A stretch of DNA of 64,000 nt from Niebla homalea (Eukaryota; Ascomycota; Lecanoromycetes; Lecanorales; Ramalinaceae): positions 62,001 to 126,000 of the forward strand of contig JAHGAU010000005.1 of assembly GCA_019925105.1 (NCBI GenBank). The letters are read 5' to 3'. The notes under the pieces are model-generated. The model saw nothing but the letters and a program-made list of their open reading frames with translations, made no database searches and had not been told where the DNA came from. Positions 41,985-53,899 of this stretch are shown in pieces (the stretch's first letter is position 1; every line of letters begins with the position of its first letter). A program made the translations under genes and the position numbers.

Positions 41985-43307
41985 TCATCCCCATCCTTGC
42001 TTCTCCTCTATACTCATTTTTCTGACGGGTAAGCTCCAACGTTTTGAATGCCGTATTGAGCCTAGATACGGCAGTGAAAACATGGCGGACCTCCGATCAG
42101 CCAGGGCTGGTAAAGACCAAGCGTGTAAGAAGTTCATGTTTCCATCTCCACCAAGGTCAGGGTCCGTGATACCCTCCTCGATATCCGACCGCCATGTTGC
42201 GCGTCGCGGTTGTCTTTCATCAAAATCATCGCCCTCGTACACAGTCGTCTGATTCAATAAAGCTCCGCTCATCTCTTTATTGTCCATGTCACATGATTTG
42301 AGGAGAGAATCGCGCTTCTGTCTGACCATTGTGGGTTGTGGCTCCTCGAAGGTTTCAAAGTTTTGCGGTTGCTGGTTGCTCTCCTTCGAGGCCGAGGCGA
42401 CCCTCCTCCACTTTTTGAAGGTATAGTCCCAAGAGCCAGCTCGCCTTGACTTCTCTAATAGCCCCGCAAACAAGGGCCTCAAAGCCGGAACACTCGCAAT
42501 GATAATGCCGACGAATTGTTCCACGGCAGCCCATGTCGCCGGGCCTGTGAATCCCCATGTGTAATCATCAGCAAAGACGCCGCGAAGCGCCACCGCTTTG
42601 GACACTGCACAGCCTGCCGTGAACACACCGAGACCCATTAAAACGCATAAGGCGACCTTGGCACTCAGATTCATCTGCAGCTGCCGCACTACCACCACCG
42701 GAATAATCGCGCACACCAGATCCGTTGCCACGTCAATTGCAAACCCAATGTACCCCGCCAGCACTGTAGTGTTTGTCGACATGCAGCTTCCGCTCACCTC
42801 GGGATTCCACAGCGCAGTAAGTGGGCGACAATGCAAGAAGAAGATCATTGCCAGCGCCAGATGAGTCAAGGCAACGAAGATGAGCAGGGCCCAAATAAAG
42901 GCGGCCATCTTCCTCCGCGCCCGATCCACCACTCGTAACAGTGTCAAGCAGACGGCAATCTTGACAATGCCAATGCCGATCACGTTCAACGCCTCGCTAA
43001 TGGCGCTGAACTCCAGCATTGCGACCACGCTCTCTGGGCTCAGACAGTTGACATGCCGGCCCATACCCGAAGTGATCATTTTGGTGAAGAAGCCGCCAGA
43101 GAAGATGCCCATCAGCAGACTGGCGAGGGCGGCCCAGTCGTCCCACCAAGTGGCGTGGCGGCTGAGACGGATCTGGATCCGGAGGACTACGACGATGGTG
43201 CCGATGCCGAGAAGAAGCCATGTGACGACTAGGCCGGCGGTGCCGGCATTGGCAGTGCAGATGGGAGATGATGCGGGGAGCGAGTCAGTCGGGAGGTAGG
43301 AAGGCAT
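41985..43307 (-). CDS. rhodopsin-like (Pth11-related) integral membrane protein
   Basis: Single-exon, intact, 440 aa. Seven hydrophobic helices in the first 300 residues. Family marks are WWDDWAALASLL near helix 2, IGIVKIAVCLTLLRVVDRARR, FFLHCRPLTALWNPEVSGSC (conserved Cys/Trp), VCAIIPVVVVRQLQMNLSAKVAL, and WAAVEQFVGIIIASVPALRPLF at the last helix. The cytoplasmic tail of about 130 residues is acidic and basic in patches. Likely a plasma-membrane sensor or an accessory membrane protein; ligand unknown. It is the undamaged relative of the broken genes at 3.0 and 58.3 kb. Confidence 0.85.
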   Translation of the reverse strand: MPSYLPTDSLPASSPICTANAGTAGLVVTWLLLGIGTIVVVLRIQIRLSRHATWWDDWAALASLLMGIFSGGFFTKMITSGMGRHVNCLSPESVVAMLEFSAISEALNVIGIGIVKIAVCLTLLRVVDRARRKMAAFIWALLIFVALTHLALAMIFFLHCRPLTALWNPEVSGSCMSTNTTVLAGYIGFAIDVATDLVCAIIPVVVVRQLQMNLSAKVALCVLMGLGVFTAGCAVSKAVALRGVFADDYTWGFTGPATWAAVEQFVGIIIASVPALRPLFAGLLEKSRRAGSWDYTFKKWRRVASASKESNQQPQNFETFEEPQPTMVRQKRDSLLKSCDMDNKEMSGALLNQTTVYEGDDFDERQPRRATWRSDIEEGITDPDLGGDGNMNFLHAWSLPALADRRSAMFSLPYLGSIRHSKRWSLPVRKMSIEEKQGWG

Positions 43308-44234
43308 GGTTGCTCCGGCTGAGTGATGGTCAAATCAGAATATCACGCATTCGGGACTTTAGTGTAGTGCGACAGGAACATTGTCAAGTGACTGACTGTA
43401 TGCAGGGGGGCAATAGGGTGATGAGAAAAGATGAGCGATGCAGAGAGCAATCGAAACGATAACAGGTGGGCACCTCATGACGACAACAGCACGTTCAGAA
43501 GTGCGATAAGATCGGTCACATCGGTGGGCCACCAGGCATTGTACGCTATCGGTTTAGCGATCGATCTCAGGCTGTGCCTCGTCAAATGCGGAACGAGTTG
43601 ATCAAAGAACGTATCGAGACGAGGTACATAGGTGACCTCAACAAGGCAGAACACCAATGGCCTCCCCCCCACCACATTTCTCCCTGGCCTCTGCCTGCTC
43701 CAGAAGTATCGAAACGGGCATGAAACATCCTTGCCAAGCTGAGCTTTGCCAGGCTGCGCCGCAGGCTGTGCGTGCCCTCCATCTTCTCGTGACCCACATG
43801 ATACGCAATGACAAGGCTAGATTTCATGCATATATGCGGCGAGGCAGACGGACATTAGCCCGTAAGTAGTCAAGTACACTGTTGAGTGGGATGGGCTGAT
43901 GCGGCGCAGCATGAGGGGTGGATGCATGATTGGTCCAATTATGATGCATGCATTCTTACAGCGTACAAGTTCGTGCAGACTTCCAAATAGCAGCAGACAC
44001 AGCATTAAAGCATCGCATGAGATACTCCAGCAGATACTACCAAGGATTGACTATCAATCAATCTGGAGTAACAACAAAGCATTCGAGCAAGACATTTGGT
44101 AGACGACGCTAGAGCTATTGAGGGATAGCGTACTTGTTCGGCTTTTTATCGGTAAATCTCAATGCCGAAGGGTTATTCCCGCGCCAAAGTTTGGTACGAA
44201 ACACTAGTTTAAGGTCAAGGTAGTACCTTGATAA
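43308..44234. other. intergenic, no gene recognised
   Basis: Promoter side of the membrane protein gene; open frames up to 81 codons without family features. Confidence 0.45.
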
Positions 44235-44879
44235 ATGAGTCTTTTCTTTAATAACTACGTTTTTGATGATTCAATAAATAAGAAACGCTGGTTGAACTAC
44301 GTGAAAGCTGATTTCGGCGTGATTCTACCGCGCCCTCATTACAATTGTTTAGGTTGTCAACGAGGCAACATGTGGGTTACCTCATCCGTCGGAATCACCA
44401 GTCGAGTCTATTTTGCCTCGAAAATGTTCACCCTTGCACTTGGGCTGCAAAATCTTTCCAAGCTGTTCCGCAATGTCGAGGACATACCCGAGCATCCTGT
44501 GGGGTTACTCCCTGAACTCCCGATTGAGCTTCAACATATTATCTGTCGATTTTGTGATCATGATATCTTGAACCTCTGTAGCTGTTTCACGGGGAGTCTT
44601 CTAGTTGCCGGCTGATATATTCTTCGCTTGACTTCTCATGCAATGCGTGATATTCTCCTACCATGCCTCTACTCTCATGTTGAAGTCGGTATCCACAGTG
44701 GACGATACCATGTCGCGCCCTTTACGAGTATCTCCCACGGACAATCATCACCGTTGTGCCAGCAAGATTTGGTCGGTACCTACATGGACGATAATCATGT
44801 CACGCTCTCTACGAGTGCCTGCCCGGGACAATCATCTGAAACCTTAGCAGGACCCAGCATGTACAGCCTTCATAGATGA
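44235..44879 (+). pseudogene. F-box-like protein with in-frame stop
   Basis: One frame from ATG 44235, interrupted by TGA 44613-44615 and then open in the same frame to TGA 44877-44879. LPELPIELQHIICRFCDHDI followed by LNLCSCF matches an F-box (Skp1-binding adaptor of SCF ubiquitin ligases). After the stop, the in-frame sequence SHAMRDILLPCLYSHVEVG looks like the usual continuation behind fungal F-boxes, so TGA is probably a mutation. Two 29-codon in-frame repeats follow (44685-44771 and 44772-44846). The C-terminal substrate-binding part is absent. A truncated, decayed gene; the F-box identification rests on motif likeness only. Confidence 0.5.
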
Positions 44880-46515
44880 GACAAAGAGCACACGTCTACC
44901 ACAGTGTTGGTACTGCTTTGCGCCGCTAGGCTTGTCTGGACTTGGCACTGATCGTGGATATCAGGCATCGTGTTCACGTCTGTCTGAAGGTTGGAGGTTG
45001 GCTTTCTGCCTGCTTCAAGCGCAGGGTAGTGTCTCTTGAGCTGGATGTTTCTGTGCCGGTATACGTTTTGAACGTGATGCGAGTCTTTGCTTTGAAGTAA
45101 CAATGCTTGTTCAACAGGTCCTGCAGGGCATACAGCACCAACAGACAACGCACATCAGAAAGTCCTCAACCCTTTCAAATTCGCTGTAACAGTGGTGGGG
45201 CATTGAGTTGGCTCGTCTGCCTGAGTACTGTGTCTGCAGTGTAACCTACATCAGCCAGGCTTGCTGCACAATGGGTTAGGAGAATAGGAGGATTTGGAGC
45301 ATCGGGAGAATCGGGGGATCGGGAGAATGTGAAGATTGGGAGCATGTGACGATCGAATATTTTGACATGGTCTGAGCTGAAGGCATGAAGTCGCAGGTTC
45401 TAGAGCTCACTCTGTGTAACCGTATGATGGATGAGTATTACTGAACGTGCCGAGCCGAGAATAATCAACGATATGCAAGTTAGGCCAATGATTTGCTCGG
45501 TTGAGAAGCCTGTATAATATGCTACATCTCATTGGACAAGAAATATCTTACTCTGAGTGGGTATGTAGTCAGGATTGATCTACATCGGCGCTAAAACATG
45601 CCACTTCTCGCGGTGTTGATGAGTGTGCATGTTGCGAAACAGGTTACTGTGAGCAGATTCTTAGTCATGATTGATCTATACCGCTAATCATGCCGCTTCT
45701 TCGATGAGCGTGCATGCTGTTTCGGGAATAAGATAGAGCATATATGCAGGGCAGCAAATTTATTCATTCAACCACCATGTGGTATGCATGTCCTCGACCA
45801 AATTTTGCGACTGCTTCTCCAATGCTCGGCAACATCTCTGGATACTACATTTTGATCTACAAACAGAGCAACGCGCTGGTCCGCTGTCGTCCGAGGAAAA
45901 GACTTTCTCTCATGATTTCACTGGGTAGCTGTAAGAGAGACCTTGATTTTGTGTACTCCTGTGTGAAGACCATCGTTGATGATTAATTTGAATTGCCTGC
46001 ATGCAAGAAATCTGCATTGGTACCCCCCCAAAGCAACCAATCCGGACTAGCGTCATACATGGTCATTGGTTGCCTCATGGCATCACAGGATGGATCTCAA
46101 ACGACTATCACACCCTCCATATGCAGGACAATGACTGCACATCCGAAAAGCAGGTAACCCTGGTCCAGACCACCTTACTCCATACTTTGTAATCGGAAAG
46201 GGTCAGGCCGACAGAAGATGACTTGCTTGAGGCACCCTCAACTCACTCACAGCTTTACCCTCCCAATCACTTACTCAAAAACTCATGAAACCCCAAATCA
46301 TGCGCGCCCGAGCCTGACCGCATGATTTTCGACAAATTTGAGCATGACTAGTGGCTGCTCAACATGACTTCCGCAGAAGACCAAGTGAACAGCGGTGACA
46401 GTCCGGTTTCACTAATGCCGGGCGTCGGTCAAGCTGCAGTCAGGTTACAAAGCCGTCCGTCTCAATTTCCTGTCAATTGATGGTGTGATCGGTCTGCTTC
46501 GCTTCTTTTTGGAAG
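44880..46515. other. intergenic with short duplications
   Basis: GGGAGAATCGGGGGATC-type repeats lie at 45280-45345, and a roughly 95 bp imperfect duplication at 45570-45730 (both halves contain ATTGATCTA...CATGCC). No gene recognised. Confidence 0.45.
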
Positions 46516-46523
46516 CATAAAAG
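46516..46523 (+). promoter_or_regulatory. TATA-like box of the expansin-like gene
   Basis: CATAAAAG about 100 nt before ATG 46619. Confidence 0.5.
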
Positions 46524-46618
46524 GGCGTCTCCGCTGTCTCAGCTTGAAAGCTTCTCTATTGGCAAGCATTCCACTCCAAACTACCCCCATATTTTCTCAC
46601 AGAGCGTGATTATTCAAC

Positions 46619-47317
46619 ATGCTTGTTACTTCGTCTTTCGTAGCCATGCTCTTGGCCTCCTTTGGCATGGCGATGCCCGCAGAGCTGGAAAAACGCATTA
46701 CGTATGGACCTGCCCTTTCCTCCAAACAAGTCGTGTCTCTTTCTTCTGACCCAGCGGCTCCATAGTCATTCCGGCATAGCGACGTACTATGGACAAGGTG
46801 GCAATGCAGGCTCCTGTGGACAGGTGTCAGCAGACAGTACTAAGCTCTTTCTTCTTTCCTCCAACAAAACATCGCTCACTCTATGGTCTCAACTAAGAAT
46901 GGAAGATGCTAATGGAACTTGATTGACCAACAGGCTCCAGAGTCATCGCGCTCAGCAACTACTGGCAAGACAACGAGTCTCCAGGACCGTACTGCGGACG
47001 TAACATTCAAATTACCAACACGGGTGGCGGGGACAGCAACAACGGCCAGGGCACTGTTATTGTGGCTACTGTCCAGGACACCTGCCCTAGCTGTGATGAG
47101 AACCATCTCGGTGTGTATTCCATCCAACCCAGACCATTGACATGATCCTGATTGATAAGACTTGAGTGAGGGCGCTTTCGAAGCCTTGACGGGTGGCAAT
47201 TTGGATCCGCCTGGGCAGATCAACATCAATTGGTAGGCTCTGTTCCCACTTGCAACGAAGACCACTGCTGATCCAAAAAAACACAGGAACTTTTGCAACA
47301 CGGACGGACAGTGCTAA
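46619..47317 (+). CDS. secreted RlpA/expansin-like double-psi beta-barrel protein
   Basis: Small secreted protein, 144 aa in five exons (46619-46701, 46766-46836, 46934-47110, 47160-47232, 47287-47317; 435 nt in frame). Signal peptide MLVTSSFVAMLLASFGMA, then PAELEKR with a Kex2-like KR, then the barrel domain: GIATYYGQGGNAGSCGQ, IALSNYWQDNESPGPYCGR, VATVQDTCPSCDENHLDLS and FEALTGGNLDPPGQININW. Cys pairs and the HLDLS motif are as in fungal riboflavin-aldehyde-forming-enzyme/cerato-type barrels; the catalytic-type Asp of DLS is kept. Likely acts in the cell wall or at the plant surface. All introns carry good CTGAC/TTGAC-like branch sites. Intact. Confidence 0.88.
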
Positions 47318-47784
47318 GCTCTCCGTCTGGATTGAAGGTGTAGAACGCATTTAGAAACACATGCACCTTCGCAATGCCAACGGTCAATGTGAAGCACTCA
47401 GTCTGATTTGCCTGTGGAAAGAAGTTGGCCGAAGAATTAGATATCTACGCTCGTTCAAGTTTTATTGCCTTGAGTAAAGTGGGGGGTCTGCAACTGAGAA
47501 TAGCACTGGCGCAGAAATAAAACCAAAAAAAAACAAATGGACACGATTTTCACACTTGGGGAGGGTCCTGCCAGGCGAATTTGTTCCTTCAATGAAAGTA
47601 TGTGAGCCCAAAAATGATGCCTTGAGTGTATCCAGAATATGAACTCCTCCGCGCCAAATGCATGAATGACCTTGAACCCCCTAAACCCCCAGTTGATGGA
47701 TCCCAAAGTTGAATGCCAGGTTGGCTACTCTTGCGAATGGATGACTTTGATGGGACTGTATGAGTCTCTGAAAGCTGTTGCTGA

Positions 47785-48000
47785 GTGAGAGACTGTGACC
47801 CTAGAGTGCAGGCAGGCTGTGTATGTGACGCGAGCTTCCGAGTGATGGTACTAAATGAGCGACTGTGAGTTAGATGCAGTGAAAGTGACGAAAGCTTCCG
47901 AATGATAACATGAGTGAGTGACTTTGAGTTGGGTGCTGGCAGTGAAAGTTACAATAGCTTCCGAATGATGTTGAATGAGTGACTTTGGATAGGGTGCAGG
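47785..48000. repeat. about 60 bp tandem repeat, 3.5 copies
   Basis: Units around GAGTGACTTTGAGTTGGGTG and AGCTTCCGAATGAT; AGCTTCCG recurs at about 47833, 47893 and 47956. Non-coding, directly downstream of the minus-strand gene at 48.06 kb. Confidence 0.85.
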
Positions 48001-48056
48001 TGTGGCGTGTTTGTGGCGAGAGGTCTGAGGCCAACAGTCGAGGAAGTCCCGGAAGC

Positions 48057-48870
48057 CTATTTTTTCGGTTTCTTCAACGGAGCCTCTGCACGGTCTTCAT
48101 ATGTCTTCTTGACGACCTTTCCTTTCGACGAAGATGCGGCAGTCTTTCCTTTGGACGAAGATGCGGCAGCCTCTCCTTTGGACGAAGCTGCGGCCTTTCC
48201 TTTGGACGAAGCTGCGGCGTCTGCTTTCGACGAAGCTGCGGCATCCTGTGCTGGCTTTTCGTTCCACGACATCAGCGCCTGTACTTTGTCATAACGTTCC
48301 GACAGGTCACGGTGCAATTTCTGCAATTGAGTAAGCTTCATTGTTCAGAACCAGACTGAGGCTGCTCCTACAGGGACTGAGACAATCTTTCCCGTGCGAT
48401 AGTACTGCTCCACAGGTGGGAAGGAACCCGTGAAAAATACAGTGTCCTTAGGTTGAAATTGACTTCTGTAAGAAGTCCATTGTGCTATTGCCTCACCAAA
48501 GACTTGACAGACTTCTGCACCATGTGGCCAGATCTCCTTGTTGGACAGCAGTAACTCCCTTTTTTCTCTTTTGGTTTTTCCGGCTCCTTTTTCGTCCATG
48601 GACATATGGTATCGATCGAACGTCACGTCCATGTTGCCCATCATACATCTTGCTGCATCGCCTATGAGCACAATTTAGCACTGTTCAGAATTAAAGTCCG
48701 CTCACCGCAATGCACGTCAACAGTGCTGTAAGCAGGTCAGTCTATAATAATCCTTTACAAGCGATTGTGACCTACTACAGCTCTTTCTTGTTGGCATCGG
48801 CGTCTATACAGCGGCACTTGTATTTGACACCCGTTTCCGGGGGTAGAGGGGCGAACGCAGGAGGAGGCAT
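48057..48870 (-). CDS. hypothetical protein with Ala/Ser/Lys repeat tail
   Basis: Four exons (48870-48779, 48725-48706, 48661-48372, 48320-48057; introns 53, 44 and 51 nt) close a 666 nt frame, 221 aa. N-terminal part MPPPAFAPLPPETGVKYKC, then a folded-looking middle (SNKEIWPHGAEVCQVFGEAI, FQPKDTVFFTGSFPPVEQYY). The C-terminal low-complexity tail is made of AAASSKGK / AAASSKGE repeats and ends KKPKK. Exon 2 is only 20 nt. The 51 nt intron 48371-48321 keeps frame but contains TGA, so failure to splice would truncate the protein before the basic tail. The tail suggests a nuclear or nucleic-acid-associated protein (inference). Family not recognised. Confidence 0.65.
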
Positions 48871-50106
48871 TGCTTGGATCTGGACCAGAGCTAGCTATTG
48901 AAGTGAGTAGAGCTGGTAACTAAGGGCTGTCTCAGAAGACGACTCCACTCTGCGGAAAGAACAGGTAATTCTGGGTAGTTGACACTGTAGGTGCTGTGAA
49001 AGGAAAAAGAATCATCGCGGACGTGCTGCCTCCTAAATACCCCAACATTTCGTCAAGTCTCCGTTCACGCGTGTTCTTTCGTCATGATATTCTGATCGCC
49101 CACCTCACTGATCACGGAGGTTTCGTATAAAAGAAAAAAGGTCCCAGCTTTGACCCCTGCGTTGCGAATTCGTCACGCGTCTTCCAGGTCATTCACATTC
49201 CGGCCAATGCTCTGTCAATCGTAGCACTATCACACCCAAAGCTCAAACACAAGCTGCGACAAAAATTTTCCTCGAAAAAATCAGCTGCAGCTGCTGGTAT
49301 GTAATTGGCATATCCTGATCACATTTCCCTGGACAAATTTCACCAGCTCTGCACGCCATGGCCAATACCTCCAGATCTGCCAATCCGAAGCCTCAGATGA
49401 AGTCATTTCTGCTTCTCGTAGTCGCATGACTACAGACTTCCAGCCGCACTAGGCCCATTTCCCTCCATTCAGATCAGTCTCCGCAATGACGTCGCCAGGA
49501 AGCCGGCCGTCTATCGTCATGTGAAGAATAGCCTGTTTCAATACTTGTGCTACTCTGGATCTAGACATTCAATAGGTGGAATGCCTGTGAAGATGTGTCC
49601 TGTCCCTGAATTAGCTCTACGAAGAATATTTCAACGCTTGCGCGCCTTGAATCCGGGCCAACTTGACCTGTGAAATTTACCCATTAACACGTGTCTTCGC
49701 TAGGGTATCACATGAAGGAAAAAATTGTTCCAGAAAAGATAGACGCTGAGTATCCAAAGTATGGCAAAAAGATCATATTGTCGAATCCCTTCCTGACTGC
49801 AGGAGACTTCCCAACTGTCCTGGTTGTCCAATGAGCAGCGCATACCATCTCAAGAAATAGATATGCAGCATCCAATGTCTAGCCTGCTCTTAATATTACA
49901 GCTCCAACCCCGACTCCGCCTGGACCTGCATCAATGGCAGACCCACCTTTGCTTTGCTTGCTTGTGCTAATAGTACGACTGTCTCAAGGGTACTCGAAAT
50001 TTGCCGACAGAGTTTTTTGGTCATCACGCCCGTGTTGACTGCCTTCAATGTCACCTGAACATCCCCTTTTCGATCAACTCAGCTTTTTCCTTCATCATTT
50101 TTCCTT
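48871..50106. other. intergenic, no gene recognised
   Basis: 1.2 kb with no open frame of note. Confidence 0.5.
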
Positions 50107-51496
50107 TCAAGACAGCCCACTCTCTCTCACATAGTGACTGGCTTGAAACACATCATTTGCAATTCTCCACAAACCCCTAGCCAAGCGAAATGATTCACCG
50201 TAGGCCAGCTTCTTATACTCGGCGCCGCCTGCACTCTCCTCAAAAACTTTCTTGATGTCTGCCTCTTCTGTTGTCTCCTGTGTCATGTCCAACCCAGGCA
50301 TTTCATAAGGCCAATAGCCATCATCGTCGACCAGTAGTCCATCCTCGTCCATCCACAATCCACATCCAAGCCGGGGGCTGGCACTGTACAAATTCCGGCG
50401 CAAAGACGGCTTCGTCCCAGTCCAGCACCGCAGTGATCTTGGCAGAATCGTCGACGGGGTCGATAGAAATCATGACGTTACGCTGGTGCAGGTCCACATG
50501 GCAGAGGGAGATGTCAACGCCTTCAAAGCAGCCCATGTTATCCATCTCACGCACACAGTCCAGTAAGCAGGGCCATGTGGCGACGCTGTCCATGGCTTCG
50601 TTATCGACGGCAAACCATCGGGTGTATTGAGTGAGGAAAACGTCGAGGATACTCTGAGGGCCACGAGATGGTGGCTCGGCTCCAGGGTTTGCTTCGTCAT
50701 GTTGTTCATCATCAATTTCAAAGGGTATGATTGTGAAAGTGTCGTCATTGCGCGCTTCTATGAGACCAGCCACTGGACTCTTGACGCTTCTGAGGGATTG
50801 GTTGACTTGACCTAATTGTCTGGCGACCTGGCATCGCTGAGCGAAAGTCAAGCTATCCCATACTGTCGAAAGGTTGGTACCAGGGACGCGCTGCTGTAGA
50901 GTGTATGGCTTCCCAAGGGCATTGTTCGAAGTGAAGTCCGACCGGATGACGGTAGGTAAGAGGATAGCCGTATGCTTCCGAACGTATTCCAAGATCCCGA
51001 CGTCACGATCCACTCGATTGTGATCCCAGCGTGGAATACGCAGAATCAGATCGTGCTGATCCGGTGAACAATTATATGAGGCTGGTAAGGTGACAGACAT
51101 AATGTGATTGAGGTCTCCACCTTCCATTCGCTCTATCATTGGCTCCCGGGGTGCTGCTAGCAAAGCACGACCGAGTTGATTCTGACGGACGTAGTTTGAC
51201 AAACGCCACTTCAGGGTATTGGGTGTAGGCCATAGATCGTTGCAGAGCTTGCGGGTCTTCCGATACAGAAGCGCCTCTTCTTCAGCATCTTCGCGGGCCC
51301 ATTCTGCTTCTTGATCCTCAGTACATAGCGAAAGGCCATCTATAGATTCCGCGGATACTTGGTTGCAGCCTCTGACAGCTGAATCCCTGACGCTTACGGT
51401 ATCTAAGTCCAGAGTATCCTCCGGGATTCTGGTACCACAAGTATTGGGACTGCGCTCGCTGGAAGTCATTCCGGTCGTAGCAGTGTCACTGGTCAA
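50107..51496 (-). pseudogene. APH-family kinase-like protein, broken by a 7 bp duplication
   Basis: Aminoglycoside-phosphotransferase-fold protein (small-molecule or choline-kinase-like). From ATG 51496: acidic N-terminal region, GGDLNHIMSVTLP and DLILRIPR (N-lobe strands), CHVDLHQRNVMI (catalytic HxDxxxxN) and ITAVLDWDEAVFAPEF (metal-binding Asp). The frame ends at 50321 soon after PPAWMW, while the expected C-terminal part (DEDGLLVDDDGYWPYEMPG ... ESFRLARGLWRIANDVF) lies in another frame to 50107. The junction holds a perfect tandem ATCCACA ATCCACA (50351-50364, plus strand), and one copy too many explains the shift. Catalytic motifs are upstream, so a truncated protein with an altered tail could still be made. 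Paralogue of the intact gene at 61.6-63.0 kb. Confidence 0.8.
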
Positions 51497-52879
51497 GATT
51501 GATTTAGATGTGGTGTGAATAGCACAATATCTGGTGATAGAAATGCCAGGCTAGGTCATGTGTGTGATGCTGTTGTCAAACAAAGCGGGTTACCTTGTTC
51601 TATCAGACGAGATTTGTCATGAACAAAGCATCTCTGCAGACAAACAATCGTTTTTGAGCCCTTTGTGTCCACGCGCTTCTATCTTTATCCCAGCTCTTTT
51701 ATGTACCTCCTCACTGTTCAAGGCCAAGCGCAAAAATGGCTCAGAGGATGACTCGTGTTCATCGTGACTTTTGTTCACCGGTATGGCTGTTTTATTGATG
51801 TCCTGACTGGTGTGGAAGGGCAACAGGCATGTGTACGATGTGAAGAGAAGCATCATAGGTTATCATAGAGGTCATATCACACCCAAATATCCTTTAATAC
51901 CTCTGAATTCCACCTCAAAATATTCTCGAAGGACTCCTAGAAGCATCTTTACCGTTTCAAGACCCCCCCAACACCATAGCCGGAGGAACAGCACATTATT
52001 GCCCTAGATTGAGTACAAGCCTTTAGAGGATGAAACGGAAAGGCAAGAATCAGTACTGCTCGACTCACAATGCCAAAGAGGAACCCCTTGTGTAAAGGGT
52101 GCATTTGAAAATGAGAAATGTGGATCGTGCAGCGATCGATGTGGAGATAGGGACTAGCTTACAGGCCCGATAGAGGTGATCTAGTGGGTTGATACAGTGA
52201 TACCAGGAGCTTGAACGTCTAGGAGAGGACGAGTAGCATGTTGGGGATCTCAATAAACGGTTGTTCACGATCCTAAAAGCAGTCCATTCACCTAACGTCG
52301 GCAACAGCGCTAGGAACGACTAACCAGTGGCAATTTTAGTCTGCTGTCTATTGAAACCACGGTAAGAAGTGATCTTCCTCCCTTTAAAGACTGGATTCTG
52401 GACATTAAAAGATTTTTTCTACTGCGTATATGCTAATCTTCTGATTTTCATATATCGCACCGTTGCGGAGATCAGATGGTCATCCTTGGTAACACCGACG
52501 CTTCTCACTTCGCTAATGAGAAGCTGACGAAAGTAAGAAACAAGATGGAAAGTATCTGGTGGCGGTTGTTGGGCAAACAATTCTCCTCACTATCACTATA
52601 CTTCTGCAAGGACAGATGAATGGTTTCTGACCCGTCCAGCGTACGTCGTGTCTATCATTGGCACCGGCAAGAAAAGTAGAGCAATTTTCACACGCGTGGG
52701 TAGATGAGTGTGCATGAATGTACTATATGATCTATCTCATGATCTGTGAAGAAGACAAAAGGATGTCTGCAGGGTATATCTAAGTGGACTGGGATGTAGG
52801 GCCAGGTGATGATATCTACACGTGCATGACGGCTCAATAACACTCCATGCCTGCACTCCATTCCCACACCACCATACCT
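51497..52879. other. intergenic, no gene recognised
   Basis: Open frames under 82 codons, none family-like. Confidence 0.45.
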
Positions 52880-53899
52880 ACACATGGGCTGACAGCAATG
52901 AAACCAAGAACGGAAATTCCCCATCCATACTCAAGTGGCTCGTACATGGCTACGCTACCAAGGGCAAGAAGGCCCCAGTGACACAACGCCGACCGTTATT
53001 GGCTGCAATGGCTAATGCAGAGTATTCCCCAAAGGCTTCTACAAGGAAGCTGAAAGTCGCGACAGTATTTGATGTGACAACAAGCCCCAGGAATGTCAAT
53101 CCCATCAAAGGTGCTATCTAGTGGCTATGAGCCTGAATTGTCCACTTGTACCAGAAAACGCCACAAGGAGTCACGATCCCAGCAAAGGTCATTGGGAAGT
53201 CGACGTTCTGGCTTCATGCCGCCTCGCTTTTTCATTCTTCGAACATATCTGTCCGACATGGCTTTGCAAAGAAACATGCCGCTTGTGAAGTTGACAGCTG
53301 TCATCGAATTGCCAATTGCAAACATCTGAGGAGGCTATGAATGATCTTCAACCAAACCAATGAAGGTAAGACTTGCTGTACCGGTCGAGAAACCGTAAAC
53401 GCCCTCAAAACCCTCACTGATAGATGTGAAGAGAATGTATGTATATACGAAGACCACAGCAACGTATACCGGTAATAAGAAGATGACTGGAGTCAAGAAT
53501 AGCGTTCGTACTGGTCTTACTATAGACTTGTGAGGAGACTTCTTTTGTTCATCTTCAAATTGTGGACAGCCGCCGGCGGCTGTCTTGGCGAGCCATTTGC
53601 GGTCTGGCACCCTGTTGCTGCAGGATTCGAGGCGCATACGTCTCATGGAAAGTGGCGAGAAAGCCGCACTCGACACCGCTACCAGGATTGCTGTGAGACG
53701 GCAGAGTCAGCGCTATCCTAATCATTGAGCACTGTTGTGTCAGCCTAGGTGTTACAGGCATGGAGTAGTGTTGATGCCTCATGCGAGCATCGCCACTACA
53801 CTCAGATGACACGTGTACATATAATCACCTGGCGATATATCTGAATTTACTGAGACAATTCCTGCAGACACCTTTGGTCTTCTTTCAAGATTGGTCGAT

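Noticed and set aside
48057..48341. KGKAAASS repeats as a dikaritin-type precursor for the UstYa-like enzyme
   Set aside because: No signal peptide, no KR cleavage pairs between repeats, and the sequence is the tail of a larger four-exon protein.
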